From positions 124,001 to 188,000 of the forward strand of contig CAXXMY010000003.1 of NCBI GenBank assembly GCA_963663635.2: DNA of 64,000 bases, read 5' to 3'. The stretch's first letter is position 1, and every line of letters begins with the position of its first letter. Source of the DNA: Poriferisodalis sp963663635 (lineage in GTDB: Bacteria > Actinomycetota > Acidimicrobiia > Acidimicrobiales > Poriferisodalaceae). The notes under the pieces are model-generated. The model was not told where the DNA came from. It ran no database searches and saw only the letters and a program-made list of their open reading frames with translations. Positions 1 through 15,938 of the stretch are shown here, in pieces. Made by a program: the position numbers and the translations under genes.

Positions 1-248
1 ACCAGTGTCTCCACCTCGACGCGTTCGGCGCGCGCAGCGTCGATGCCGGCGAGCGCTTCGTCTCGTGCCTCGACGGCTTCAGTTCTTTCGGCAATTGCCG
101 CGAGCGTGTCCTCTTCGAGCTGGTCGACCTGAAATTCGAGGTTGCTGACCAGCACCGAATCCACGAACGTCGAACCCAGGGCCAAGCCGATCGCGAGCGC
201 CAGGAACACCGCCACGATCGAGACGATGTGGTATCGCAGATTGATCAC
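1..248 (-). CDS. mctB: MctB/copper transporter-family protein, partial (3' end outside window)
   Basis: Only the first 82 codons are in the window. The gene starts at a GTG one base after the steA stop. Residues 1-30 read as a short cytoplasmic lead (INLRYHIVSIVAVF) and a membrane segment (LALAIGLALGST), followed by a long Glu/Ala-rich coiled coil. This is the typical N-terminus of the MctB family, which was first linked to copper in mycobacteria; its biochemical role is unsettled. The steA-mctB order is conserved in many actinobacteria, so it is probably co-transcribed with recN and steA. Confidence 0.8.
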   Translation of the reverse strand, partial: MINLRYHIVSIVAVFLALAIGLALGSTFVDSVLVSNLEFQVDQLEEDTLAAIAERTEAVEARDEALAGIDAARAERVEVETL

Positions 249-249
249 C

Positions 250-1416
250 TCAAAGGCCCATGTTGATCCACAGCGTGCGCAGCAGCAGCCGGCCGGGCTC
301 GGTCACTGCGGCAATCACGCCGATGGTGACCAGCGCCGACACGATGAGCAACGCCATGTCGCGCTTGCGGATCTGCGTCCGGTACAGGCGGCTCACGCCC
401 TTCGCGTCGACGAGAGCGGACGACACCTGCATGCGAGTGAGGAACGTGGACGCCATGCCGCGACGGCCCTTGTCGAAGAAGTCCACCATCGACGTGTGCG
501 ACCCGACCTCCACGATCTGCTCGGCTCGCTGTTCGAACGCCAGGCGAAGCGCCAAGTCCTCGCTGGTGCCCGGCGCCGCGATCACGTCGTAGTCGAGACC
601 AGCATCGGTGAGGCGCTTTGCCCCCGGGGCATCGCCGTCGGCGTACGCGTGCACGATCAGCTGTGCGCCGCAGGCGAGCGCCCGCGGCGACACCGAGTCG
701 AAGTCGCCGATGATCATGTGCGGCGTCATGCCAGCTTCGAGCAGCGCGTCAGCGCCGCCGTCCACGCCGATGCGGATCGGCCGCATATCCGACATGTAGC
801 CCGAGCGGCGCAGGGCTGCGAGGTCCTCGCGGTAATCGATGCCGCGCACCACCACGAGGACATGTCGTCGGCGCATCTCATGGCGCAGCGGCGGAATCTT
901 CAGCTCTTCAGTGAGGATCAACGGTTCGGTGGCCAAGTACTCGAGCGTGTTGCGAGCAAAGCTGCCGAGTTCGCCGCGCACCGCGACGCGCGCCGCTTCG
1001 AGAACTTGCTCGAAGTGCTGCGCATCGCGCCGGTAGCCGGTGGCCAGAAATTCGCCGTTCCGATGCACTTCGTCGCCGTCAATGGCGATCTCGTCACCTT
1101 CGCTCAACGCGTCGAACGCTTCTTGGCCGATGTCGTCCAATACCAGCATGCCTGCCTGCGCAAGCGTCAGCCCGCCAAGTGCGGGGTAGCGGCCGCTCAT
1201 CGTCGGCACTGCGTTGATGACTGCCGCGGCTCCGGCCGCAATCAGTCCGTCGGCCGCCACCCGGTCGAGGTCGGAGTGATCAACGACCGCAATCTCGCCG
1301 CTGTCGAGTCGACCGATGAGATTCTTGGTCCTTCGGTCCACGCGGCATCGCGCAGCCACCTCCGCCTGACCATTGCGTCGGCGGCGGCGCAGCATTCGCC
1401 GGTGGCGCGCTCTCAC
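250..1416 (-). CDS. steA: SteA-like putative cytokinetic-ring protein
   Basis: A 388-residue protein with a thiamin-pyrophosphokinase-like core (motif IGDFDSVS around residues 236-243) and a single C-terminal membrane segment near residues 353-375. This is the layout of SteA, which in corynebacteria works with SteB at the division septum; the actual activity is not established. The ATG overlaps the recN stop (ATGA), which fixes the start and implies translational coupling. The N-terminal 20 residues are very Arg-rich. Family assignment rests on domain order and on the recN-steA-mctB neighbourhood. Confidence 0.8.
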   Translation of the reverse strand: MRARHRRMLRRRRRNGQAEVAARCRVDRRTKNLIGRLDSGEIAVVDHSDLDRVAADGLIAAGAAAVINAVPTMSGRYPALGGLTLAQAGMLVLDDIGQEAFDALSEGDEIAIDGDEVHRNGEFLATGYRRDAQHFEQVLEAARVAVRGELGSFARNTLEYLATEPLILTEELKIPPLRHEMRRRHVLVVVRGIDYREDLAALRRSGYMSDMRPIRIGVDGGADALLEAGMTPHMIIGDFDSVSPRALACGAQLIVHAYADGDAPGAKRLTDAGLDYDVIAAPGTSEDLALRLAFEQRAEQIVEVGSHTSMVDFFDKGRRGMASTFLTRMQVSSALVDAKGVSRLYRTQIRKRDMALLIVSALVTIGVIAAVTEPGRLLLRTLWINMGL

Positions 1417-3140
1417 GGCTCAGCGCCGGCCCGAGCGTGCCGGGGCGATGCCGTGCCAGCGCTCCCATTGGCCGTTCCGTTCGCGGGATCCAACCGGGGG
1501 CGGTGTGATGCCGCGCTCGCCAACAACTCGGTGGCGTGGTGGCGGCCGCTCGCCAAGTCGGGTTGCCCGGACAGCATGCGTGCGATTTCGCTGATGCGTT
1601 CGTCACCGGCGACCGCCACAACATCAGAGACGGCCGTGGCGCCGTCATCGGTCTTTCGTACCGCCACTTGGTGATGCGCAAATGCCGCAACCTGAGGAAG
1701 GTGGGTGACGACCAGCACTTGATGCGCCGGGGCAAGCGACGACAATGCTCGTCCCACGGCCAGCGCGGCCTCGCCGCCGACGCCTGCGTCAACCTCGTCG
1801 AACACCAGCGTCGGAGGTCCCGCAGTCAGCACGAGCCGCAATGCGAGCATCACGCGTGCCAGCTCGCCTCCCGAGGCCACTCTCGCAAGCGGGCCCGGCG
1901 CAGCACCTCGATTCGCGCTGAACCGAAACTCCACGTCGTCGCTGGGCGGGGGGCCCGACGCGTTCACGTCCAAGTTCCCATGCTCGAGCGCCAGCGAGCC
2001 CAGGTGCTCAGTGACGGCTGCGGCGAGACCCGGTGCCGCGGCGCTGCGTACGCTAGCGACAGCGTCGGCTTCGCGGGCGACATGTCCTTGTGCTGCGGCG
2101 ATACCGGCCTCAAGCTCGGCCGCCAACTCCTCATGACGCTCTAGCCCCGAGAGGCGCGCGGCCGCGTCGGCTCCGAATGCGACGACGTCGGCCAGCGTGT
2201 CGCCGTACTTTCGCGTCAGCTCGCGCAGCCGCTGATGCCGAGCTCGCACCTCCGCCAGGGTCTGCGGATCGTCGTCGATGGACTCCAGCACGCCGCGAAG
2301 CTGCTCGACGGTGTCGTCCAGCTCTGCTGCCAGCGCCCCGAGCCGCGCCCCGACTGCGGCGAAGGGCTTCCGGCCCGAGAGCGCCGCGGCGGCCTCGCCG
2401 AGCTTGTCAATCGCTCCGTCGTCGCCGGCTAGGGAGTGGCGGGCGCCATGGCCTTCCGTCAGATGGGCGGCGGCATCGGCCAGCAGATCTTCGCGTTCGG
2501 CCAGCCGCTGCAGCTCGTCGAGATCGTCGAGCCGCGCCTCGGAGATCTCGTCAACCTGATACCGGAGCAAGTCGATCTCCTGCGCACGCGCCCTGGCATC
2601 GCCGCCGAGCGCCGTGAGATTCCGCTGCAACGCCACGAGCACGTCGCGCGCGCCGCGCAACGGGCGAAGATCGACGTTGCCCCAGCGGTCCAACGCCTCA
2701 CGCTGGGTGCGGCTGGACAAGAGCGATTGGTGCTGATGCTGACCGTGCAGGTCAATGAGCCCGGCGCCCAGCTCAGCCAGTTGGGTTGCCGACGCCATCT
2801 CGCCATCCACGTAGGCACGGCTGCGCCCCTGCGCGGGAATCACCCGGCGCAGAACGATCTCATGGCTGCCGCTTGGCCCCGCAAGGCTCGGCGCTCCGTT
2901 GGACGCAGCAGTGTCGTGGGTTGCATCGGGCACGACGAACCGACCCTCGACGACTGCGGCAGCCGCCCCGGTCCGAACCATCGCAGGATCGGCCCGGCCG
3001 CCGACAAGCAGCTGCACGGCCTGCACGATCATCGTCTTGCCGGCGCCGGTCTCGCCGGTCAGCGCCGTCATTCCAGGACCCAGCACCAGGCTGGCCTTTT
3101 CGATCACGCCGAGGTTGCGCACCGCCAGTTCCACCAACAT
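1413..3140 (-). CDS. recN: DNA repair protein RecN
   Basis: A 575-residue SMC-like ATPase for double-strand-break repair. Visible are the N-terminal Walker A motif (GETGAGKT, about residues 29-36), long Ala/Glu/Arg-rich coiled-coil arms in the middle, and a C-terminal ABC half with the Walker B/D-loop stretch VFDEVDAGVGGEAAL and the preceding signature-like ASGGELARVMLAL. RecN normally acts with RecA and is damage-inducible; no LexA box was sought in detail. It sits between nadK and steA on the same strand. It has a short polar C-terminal tail beyond the ATPase. Confidence 0.95.
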   Translation of the reverse strand: MLVELAVRNLGVIEKASLVLGPGMTALTGETGAGKTMIVQAVQLLVGGRADPAMVRTGAAAAVVEGRFVVPDATHDTAASNGAPSLAGPSGSHEIVLRRVIPAQGRSRAYVDGEMASATQLAELGAGLIDLHGQHQHQSLLSSRTQREALDRWGNVDLRPLRGARDVLVALQRNLTALGGDARARAQEIDLLRYQVDEISEARLDDLDELQRLAEREDLLADAAAHLTEGHGARHSLAGDDGAIDKLGEAAAALSGRKPFAAVGARLGALAAELDDTVEQLRGVLESIDDDPQTLAEVRARHQRLRELTRKYGDTLADVVAFGADAAARLSGLERHEELAAELEAGIAAAQGHVAREADAVASVRSAAAPGLAAAVTEHLGSLALEHGNLDVNASGPPPSDDVEFRFSANRGAAPGPLARVASGGELARVMLALRLVLTAGPPTLVFDEVDAGVGGEAALAVGRALSSLAPAHQVLVVTHLPQVAAFAHHQVAVRKTDDGATAVSDVVAVAGDERISEIARMLSGQPDLASGRHHATELLASAASHRPRLDPANGTANGSAGTASPRHARAGAEP

Positions 3141-3207
3141 CAGCTGCCCCCGGCGCGTCGACCACAGCGGCCCGGGCTCGGAAGCGACAAGGGGCCCACG
3201 GCGCGCA

Positions 3208-4125
3208 TCATCGATCCTTCAGTCCGAACTTGTGCTTCAGGACTCGATGGAAGCTGTCCGCTCCCGCGGTCACCAGTCGAGCCTGGTACGGCGCTCGGGT
3301 CACGATCAACTCGTCACCCATTTGCAGTCTCGTCGCCGAGCGTCCGTCCACTGCCGCAAGGGCTGTGCGCTCGCCGATGACACGCAACCCGATTTGCGTC
3401 TCCGCTGGAAGCAGCAGCGACCGGTCGAACAGCATGTGCGGCGCGACTGGTGTGACCTGCAGCGACTCGTGCGTCGGGGCCACGACGGCTCCGCCGGCGG
3501 ACAGGCTGTACGCGGTGGACCCAGTCGGCGTGGACACGATGAGACCGTCCGCGGCATATGTCGCGAAGGCGTCGCCGTCGAAGCGAACTTCCAGGCGAAT
3601 CGTGTGACCTGGGTCACGCTTTTCGACCACCACCTCGTTGAGCCCCGTCCACGTGCTCACTTCGTCGAACCCAGCTGTCAACCGGCTGACTGCGTCTGTG
3701 TCGCCGGCACGGCGGTCTGCATATGTGTCACCCGCGCGGCGGACGGTGGCGCTGACCATCATCCGCTCGGAGATGTCGAGCTCGCCAGCCAGTGCCGCTG
3801 CCACGGTCTCGATGAGGTTCGGGGGCTCAAACTCGGTCAGATAGCCGAGGTGGCCCACATTGACCCCGAGCACCGGAACGCCAGCCGCGGCCACCATGTC
3901 AAACGAGCGCAGCATCGTGCCGTCGCCGCCGATGCTCACGGCCAACGCCACCCGCCCGTTGACCAGGTGGTCGTCGTCGGTGAGCTCCGTCCGGCCCGCA
4001 GCCGCAGCATCGGCCGCTGGCATGACCACGGAGTGGCCGTTTTGCTCGAGCCATTCGATCAGCTGCTGCGCCGCCGCGAGCGCCTCAGCGCGCTCGGTGT
4101 GCGCTAGCACGGCCACGTCGCTCAT
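3208..4125 (-). CDS. nadK: NAD kinase
   Basis: A 305-residue ATP-NAD kinase making NADP from NAD in the cytosol. The diagnostic GGDGT motif is at residues 66-70, followed by GVNVGHLGYL (87-96) and TPTGSTAYSLSAGG near residue 195. Length is normal for the family. It starts inside the end of tlyA (the tlyA stop lies in the last bases 4122-4125, an ATGA overlap) and precedes recN with a 67-bp gap, matching the usual actinobacterial order tlyA-nadK-recN. Confidence 0.96.
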   Translation of the reverse strand: MSDVAVLAHTERAEALAAAQQLIEWLEQNGHSVVMPAADAAAAGRTELTDDDHLVNGRVALAVSIGGDGTMLRSFDMVAAAGVPVLGVNVGHLGYLTEFEPPNLIETVAAALAGELDISERMMVSATVRRAGDTYADRRAGDTDAVSRLTAGFDEVSTWTGLNEVVVEKRDPGHTIRLEVRFDGDAFATYAADGLIVSTPTGSTAYSLSAGGAVVAPTHESLQVTPVAPHMLFDRSLLLPAETQIGLRVIGERTALAAVDGRSATRLQMGDELIVTRAPYQARLVTAGADSFHRVLKHKFGLKDR

Positions 4126-4961
4126 GCAGGCCTCCTTGCCGCCTCGGTCCCATCGGCAGCACGCCGGATCACGTCGCTGACGTCGAGATCTTCGACGGAT
4201 CGCCCTCGGGCATCGTCGGGGACCCGGCGACAGTGCATGAGGAACTCCACATTGCCCGCAGCGCCGCGCAGCGGCGAGACGGTCAGTCCGACCGGTGCGA
4301 GTGCGTGCTCATGGGCGGATGCCGACACGTCTTCGAGAACACGACGCCAGACCGCAGGGTCTCTCACGACACCCTTGCCTCGCGACGCCTCTCGCTTGCC
4401 CGCCTCGAATTGAGGCTTCACCAGCAGCACGGCGTCGCACACCGGTCTCGCGCACGCAGCGAGATTCGCCATGACGGTGCGAAGCGAGATGAACGAAAGA
4501 TCCGCTGTCACGATGTCGACCGGGCCGCCGATGTCTTCGGCCCCGAGATGGCGAATGTTGCAGCGTTCACGCACAATGACACGCTCGTCCGCGCGCAAGC
4601 CCGCATCGAGCTGGCCCCAGCCGACGTCGACGGCAACGACCTCCGCAGCACCTCGTTGCAACAAGCAGTCGACGAAACCGCCCGTCGAAGCGCCTGCATC
4701 AAGCGCCCGCCGAGACTCAACGTCGATGCCGAAGGCGTCGAGGGCGGCGTCGAGCTTGCGGCCGCCGCGTGACACGAATCGCTGTGGTTCCCCGGTCAGG
4801 TGCACCGCTTCTGACGGCGCGACGAGCCGCGAGGACTTGGACGCGACCGTTCCGCTGACACGGACCCGGCCGCCGTCGATGAGTGCCGCAGCGGCGGTCC
4901 GCGACGGCGCGATGCAGCGGCGCACCAGCTCGCTGTCGAGGCGTCGGCGCACTGCGGTCAC
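4122..4961 (-). CDS. tlyA: TlyA-family rRNA (cytidine-2'-O)-methyltransferase
   Basis: A 279-residue protein with an N-terminal S4 RNA-binding domain (about residues 5-65) and a Rossmann methyltransferase domain of the RrmJ/FtsJ type: SAM motif DAGASTGGFVDCLL near residue 90 and VLLVKPQFEAGK near residue 180. TlyA methylates 16S and 23S rRNA in mycobacteria. Some homologues are called haemolysins, but nothing here supports a toxin role. It overlaps nadK by 4 bp, so the two are likely translated together. Confidence 0.92.
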   Translation of the reverse strand: MTAVRRRLDSELVRRCIAPSRTAAAALIDGGRVRVSGTVASKSSRLVAPSEAVHLTGEPQRFVSRGGRKLDAALDAFGIDVESRRALDAGASTGGFVDCLLQRGAAEVVAVDVGWGQLDAGLRADERVIVRERCNIRHLGAEDIGGPVDIVTADLSFISLRTVMANLAACARPVCDAVLLVKPQFEAGKREASRGKGVVRDPAVWRRVLEDVSASAHEHALAPVGLTVSPLRGAAGNVEFLMHCRRVPDDARGRSVEDLDVSDVIRRAADGTEAARRPA

Positions 4962-5072
4962 GTCGTCGAACGTACCAGCGTGCCCGGCTGGCTCAACAGT
5001 GGATTGCGCGTTGGAGTCCGCGAAGGGCCTCCCGCGGCGACATCCGCATCTGGGTGCCCCCCGATATCGGTA

Positions 5073-6092
5073 TCAGACGTTCCAAGTGCCCCTTGAGCGC
5101 AGCAGCGCAGCGATGTCCGCGGGGCCTTGCCGTTCCTGCGCTGCGGCCAGCTGACGGGTCGCCGCCATTGCGTACTCGCTGCGCTCCACTGCCCGGAACA
5201 CGCCGATCGGGGTCGGCTCGAACGGTCCGCGGGCGAGACGGGCGAGCATGAACGCCGTCGAGGGGTCGTGCTTGCGCTCGTCGTGCACCAATAGGGCGCT
5301 CTCGCCGACATCGGCGGTGTGCACAACCCGGGCGCAGCCGGCCTCGTCGATCACGCCGAACTCGCCGTCGACCCCGAAGCGGATCGGCTCGCCGTGGACG
5401 AGCGGGATCAGGTTGGAGTCGCGGTTCTGCTTCTTCGTGATGGTCTCGAACGCACCGTCGTTGAAGACGTTGCAGTTCTGGAGTACCTCGACGAAGGCCG
5501 CGCCGTCATGGGCATGTGCACGCTGGAAGATGTCCATCATGTGCTCGCGGTCCATGTCGTGGGTGCGGGCGACGAACGAAGCCTCGGCGCCAAGCGCCAC
5601 CGACAGCGGGTTGAACGGAGCGTCCAGCGAGCCCATCGGCGAGCTCTTGGTGACCTTGCCGACCTCGCTGGTGGGGCTGAACTGGCCCTTGGTCAGCCCG
5701 TAGATCATGTTGTTGAACAACAGCACCTTGATCTTGACGTTGCGTCGCAGCGAGTGAATCAGGTGATTGCCGCCGATCGACAGCATGTCGCCGTCGCCGC
5801 CGATCACCCAGACATCGAGATCGGGGCGCGCCATTGCCAAGCCGGTGGCGATTGCGGGTGCCCGGCCATGGATGCCATGCACGCCGTAGGAGTTCATGTA
5901 GTACGGGAAGCGCGCCGCACAGCCGATTCCCGAGATGAACACCGTGTTATGGGGTTCAGTCCCGAGGCTCGGCATCAGCATCCGCATCGCCGTGAGGATG
6001 GAGTAGTCGCCGCAGCCAGGGCACCAGCGGACCTCCTGATCGGATGCCCAATCGGCCGGTCCGGTCGTCGGAGTGGTGGAGGTGTCAGTCAT
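5073..6092 (-). CDS. korB: 2-oxoglutarate:ferredoxin oxidoreductase beta subunit
   Basis: A 339-residue thiamine-diphosphate-binding subunit. The N-terminal WCPGCGDYSIL motif carries the cysteines expected for the cluster-binding beta subunit, and GGDGDMLSIGGNHLIHSL is the TPP/Mg motif. With KorA it oxidatively decarboxylates 2-oxoglutarate to succinyl-CoA and reduces ferredoxin, an alternative TCA-cycle step common in actinobacteria. The frame is open for another 73 codons upstream, but the ATG at 6092 begins the homologous part and the longer extension would overlap korA. It lies 62 bp after korA in the same operon. Confidence 0.94.
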   Translation of the reverse strand: MTDTSTTPTTGPADWASDQEVRWCPGCGDYSILTAMRMLMPSLGTEPHNTVFISGIGCAARFPYYMNSYGVHGIHGRAPAIATGLAMARPDLDVWVIGGDGDMLSIGGNHLIHSLRRNVKIKVLLFNNMIYGLTKGQFSPTSEVGKVTKSSPMGSLDAPFNPLSVALGAEASFVARTHDMDREHMMDIFQRAHAHDGAAFVEVLQNCNVFNDGAFETITKKQNRDSNLIPLVHGEPIRFGVDGEFGVIDEAGCARVVHTADVGESALLVHDERKHDPSTAFMLARLARGPFEPTPIGVFRAVERSEYAMAATRQLAAAQERQGPADIAALLRSRGTWNV

Positions 6093-6154
6093 CTTCGAAC
6101 TCGTCTCTGTGGGGTTGTCGCTGTCGCGAATCGTGTTTGTGTGCTTGGGTGCGC

Positions 6155-8035
<1,881 letters not shown>

Positions 8036-8131
8036 GGATCCTCCTGTGGGGGTACGGCGGATTTCCGACGAGCACGCTAGCCGCGACCGCCGTCGCACGG
8101 CTGTTTCGGGCAACCGCCGGGCGGCGGCTGC

Positions 8132-9208
8132 TCAGGCGATCGTGACCGCCGGGTCGAGGTATACGTCCTGGATGGCTCCGAGCAGCTCGATGCCCTCGGA
8201 CATCGGTCGCTGAAAGGCCTTGCGGCCAGAGATCAAGCCGATGCCGCCGGCGCGCTTGTTCACCACGGCGGTCTCGGTGGCCTCTGCGAGATCGGTGGCG
8301 CCCGAGCTGGCGCCGCCGGAGTTGATGAGCCCTACACGCCCCAAGTAGCAGTTGGCCACCTGCCAGCGGCACAGGTCGACCGGGTGCTCTGAAGTCAGCT
8401 GGTCGTACACAGCGGCGTGGGTCTTGCCGAAGCCTGGCACCGAAGTGAACGCGCCGTTGTTCTCAGGCAACTTCTGCTTGATGATGTCGGCGGAGATCGT
8501 GACGCCGATGTGGTTGGCCTGCCCGGTGGCATCGGCAGCGACGTGGTGATCGACGCCGCCCGCTTCATTGGACAGGTTGATGGCCGAGTTGCGCAGGTAG
8601 CACCACAGCACGGTGAACATCCCGAGGCGGTGCGCCTCCTCGAAGGCGGCGGCGACTTCGGTGATCTGGCGACCGCTTTGGGCCGAGCTGAAGTAGATGG
8701 TGGCGCCGACGCCCGCTGCGCCGAGCTCGTGTGCCCGGGCGACAGATCCGAACATGATCTGGTCGTACGTGGTCGGGTAGGTCATGAGCTCGTTGTGATT
8801 GAGCTTCACGATGAACGGAATGCGGTGCGCATAGTGGCGGGAGACTGCTCCCAGCACGCCGAAGGTCGTTGCAACGGCATTGCAGCCGCCGTCGACGGCG
8901 AGCTCCACAATGGCGGCGGGGTCGAAGTAGATCGGGTTGGGAGCGAACGATGCAGCAGCGGTGTGCTCGATGCCCTGATCGACGGGGAGGATCGAGACGT
9001 ACCCGGTGCCGCCGAGCCGGCCGTGATCGAACAGCGACTGCAGGCTGCGCATGACCTGCGGCGACCTGTCGGTGCCGGCGACCACGTCAGTGACGAAATC
9101 CGGACCGGGCAGGGTCAGCAAGTCGCGACTGATCCCCTCGCACTTGTGGTCCAGCAGGTAGGAGGCCCGGTCGCCGAGCAGTCGTTCGATGTCGGTGTCC
9201 GTCGTCAC
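8132..9208 (-). CDS. fbaB: Class I fructose-bisphosphate aldolase, archaeal/DhnA type
   Basis: About 358 residues of a Schiff-base TIM-barrel aldolase (FbaB/DhnA family) cleaving fructose-1,6-bisphosphate. Supporting stretches are SILPVDQGIEHT near the N-terminus, FIVKLNHNELM, and the C-terminal GLISGRKAFQRP phosphate-binding segment. The GTG at 9208 follows an AGGTGAG ribosome site; another GTG at 9232 is possible but less well placed. Three 14-bp repeats of a CATTGG-type motif lie just upstream. It is separated from korA by 96 bp and may be its own transcript. Confidence 0.88.
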   Translation of the reverse strand: MTTDTDIERLLGDRASYLLDHKCEGISRDLLTLPGPDFVTDVVAGTDRSPQVMRSLQSLFDHGRLGGTGYVSILPVDQGIEHTAAASFAPNPIYFDPAAIVELAVDGGCNAVATTFGVLGAVSRHYAHRIPFIVKLNHNELMTYPTTYDQIMFGSVARAHELGAAGVGATIYFSSAQSGRQITEVAAAFEEAHRLGMFTVLWCYLRNSAINLSNEAGGVDHHVAADATGQANHIGVTISADIIKQKLPENNGAFTSVPGFGKTHAAVYDQLTSEHPVDLCRWQVANCYLGRVGLINSGGASSGATDLAEATETAVVNKRAGGIGLISGRKAFQRPMSEGIELLGAIQDVYLDPAVTIA

Positions 9209-9231
9209 GTTGTGCCGCTCACCTTGCAACA

Positions 9232-9268
9232 CTCATTTGGCACCGCTCGTTGGGCGCCACTCATTGGC
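9232..9268. repeat. Three-copy 14-bp CATTGG-type repeat upstream of fbaB
   Basis: Copies of the form CTCATTTGGC / CTCGTTGGGC / CTCATTGGC begin at 9232, 9246 and 9260, exactly 14 bases apart, immediately 5' of the aldolase reading frame. Similar pairs precede ribBA and pheS. Function unknown; could be a protein-binding site in the promoter or leader, or a slippage repeat. Confidence 0.6.
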
Positions 9269-9386
9269 GTTTCGCTGGCGCCCGCAGGGTTCATCCGTTC
9301 GCCGGTTCATCGGACTTGCCCGGTCGCCCAATTGACACGGTCACTCTACCCGCGCGCTATCGAACTTGAGAGGAGTCCACGGCCCG

Positions 9387-10694
9387 TCAGGATGCTGCGT
9401 CGCTGAGCGATGCCAGTCGGTCGTTCACATCGACAAAGTCGGGCTCTGCCTGCTGGACGCGGATGAAGCCGCGCCGTGCGCGTTGCAGGTCCCCGACCTG
9501 GTCGTAGAGGTCGGCAAGCGCGTACCACAGCCTCAGGTGATGTTCTTTGGGGTGCTTCGGACGCAACGGCCCGGTTTCGAGGAGCCGGATGGCGTCTTGG
9601 GTTCTGCCTTCATCAGCCAGCGCTCCCGCCGTCACGATCCGACCCTCTGTGATGGTGCCGGCATCCGGGCTCGAGTGTCGAAGCCGATCCCACACATCGT
9701 GGACGTCATTGATACGGCCGAGCGCCCGGTAGCAATCCGCCAGCACTGGGAGCTGATCGGTCGCGCCCGTCATCGCTTCGTATTGCTCGAGTCGGTGCGC
9801 GGCCGCAGTCCAGCGGCCCAGCCGATACAGGGTCAGTCCGTACAGTTCCTGCACCTCAGCAACAGCAGCGAACCGCGACGCGAGCGGCCGCAACGTGATG
9901 AGCGCGTCGCCGAAGCGTTCCGCCAGAAAATCCTCGCCGGCATCACGCAGACGCCGCGCCAGCCGCTCCCGTTCGGACTTCGGCAAGTCTCGCACCGAAG
10001 CCGGGTCCAGCTGCGGAACATCCAGCCGCACCTTCGGACGTCGCCGACGCTGTGCATCGTGGGCACCGCTGCGGTTCGAACCGCCAGCCTCACGCGGCAT
10101 CCGCTCGAGATCTGCCAACGGCTCGGGACGCTGCTCGTTGCGGGCCGGCACACCTGCCGCGTAGGCGTCGCCTCGATCCGCACCCGGAATGGGTCGCAGC
10201 ACTGATGCACCCCTGCGCGCAACGCCGCCCCAGTCGGTACGGCGGGCAGCTTGCTCTGCAACCTCGTCGACCGGCTTGTTCGGCCGGGACGGAGGTCCCG
10301 AGCGCCGACGGGGCCGGTCTGGGGCACGGACGCGAGACGCAGATTCACGTCCGCTGCTGCGGCGGTCACCGTCTCGATCAGGACGCCGACGTCGCTCCGG
10401 ACCACCGTCGCTCCGCCCATCAGGGCGGCCGTCGTTGCGTCGATCATGTCCCCGTTCAGTGTCTCGACCGGAATTGTCGTCACGACGCCGTCGGCGATCG
10501 CCATTGCGGCCGCCTTCACGAGCAGAATCGCTGCCACCGCGACCTCCCGAACCACCGCCACGGGAGCGATCGGGACGTCCACTGCCACCGCGACCTCCCG
10601 AACCACCGCCACGGGAGCGATCGGGACGTCCACTGCCACCGCGATCAGGACGTTGCGCGCGGCCGCTTCGAGGCGGACGCCGGTTCTCTGTCAC
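9387..10694 (-). CDS. TPR-repeat protein with Arg/Gly-rich N-terminal half
   Basis: 435 residues. Residues 1-150 are an RGG/RD-rich, probably disordered and strongly basic region containing two tandem 17-residue repeats (SGRPDRSRGGGSGGRGG). Residues about 240-430 form TPR-like helical hairpins (for example AVAEVQELYGLTLYRLGRW and HHLRLWYALADLYDQVGDL). RGG tails usually bind RNA, so an RNA- or ribosome-related role is a guess, helped by its position directly after the rRNA operon. The GTG start at 10694 abuts GAGGA, an unusually short ribosome-site spacing. No specific family was recognised. Confidence 0.75.
   Translation of the reverse strand: MTENRRPPRSGRAQRPDRGGSGRPDRSRGGGSGGRGGSGRPDRSRGGGSGGRGGSDSAREGGRNGDRRRRRDDNSGRDTERGHDRRNDGRPDGRSDGGPERRRRPDRDGDRRSSGRESASRVRAPDRPRRRSGPPSRPNKPVDEVAEQAARRTDWGGVARRGASVLRPIPGADRGDAYAAGVPARNEQRPEPLADLERMPREAGGSNRSGAHDAQRRRRPKVRLDVPQLDPASVRDLPKSERERLARRLRDAGEDFLAERFGDALITLRPLASRFAAVAEVQELYGLTLYRLGRWTAAAHRLEQYEAMTGATDQLPVLADCYRALGRINDVHDVWDRLRHSSPDAGTITEGRIVTAGALADEGRTQDAIRLLETGPLRPKHPKEHHLRLWYALADLYDQVGDLQRARRGFIRVQQAEPDFVDVNDRLASLSDAAS
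10531..10645. repeat. 51-bp tandem repeat (about 2.2 copies) inside the RGG/TPR gene
   Basis: The unit starting CTGCCACCGCGACC begins at 10531, 10582 and 10633, a 51-bp period equal to 17 codons, so copy-number change would keep the reading frame. The first two copies are essentially identical, which suggests recent duplication. Confidence 0.85.
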
Positions 10695-10719
10695 TCCTCG
10701 AGGCTAGGCCCGCAACGCG

Positions 10720-10747
10720 AAGAATCCCCGCCGCTGTAGCGGCGAGG
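10720..10747 (-). terminator. Probable rRNA operon terminator
   Basis: Downstream of the 5S gene on the minus strand, the stem CCTCGCCGC / GCGGCGGGG (one G-T wobble) closes a TACA loop and is followed by ATTCTTC. A strong GC stem with a short T-rich tail right after 5S fits an intrinsic terminator. Confidence 0.65.
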
Positions 10748-10761
10748 GTTCTCCATGAAGG

Positions 10762-10876
<115 letters not shown>

Positions 10877-10994
10877 AGAGATCAAGATGCGGTCGACATT
10901 GTCGCCCGCACGAGTGCAGAAGTGCACAATGACGTCTGCAAAGCGATGCACGATCAGCGCAGCTAGATGTGCGCTTCCTCGAGGCTGAGTATCG

Positions 10995-15938
<4,944 letters not shown>

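Noticed and set aside
142..1674. Long plus-strand ORF opposite steA and recN
   Set aside because: Arg/His/Ala-rich composition with no family motif; it is antisense to two clearly recognisable genes.
4122..4961. Haemolysin annotation for TlyA
   Set aside because: The S4 plus FtsJ-like methyltransferase layout indicates an rRNA methyltransferase; no pore-forming or secretion feature is seen.
10531..10645. Tandem repeats here and in gltB as a CRISPR array
   Set aside because: There are no unique spacers of regular length, the repeats are coding and in frame, and no cas genes are present.
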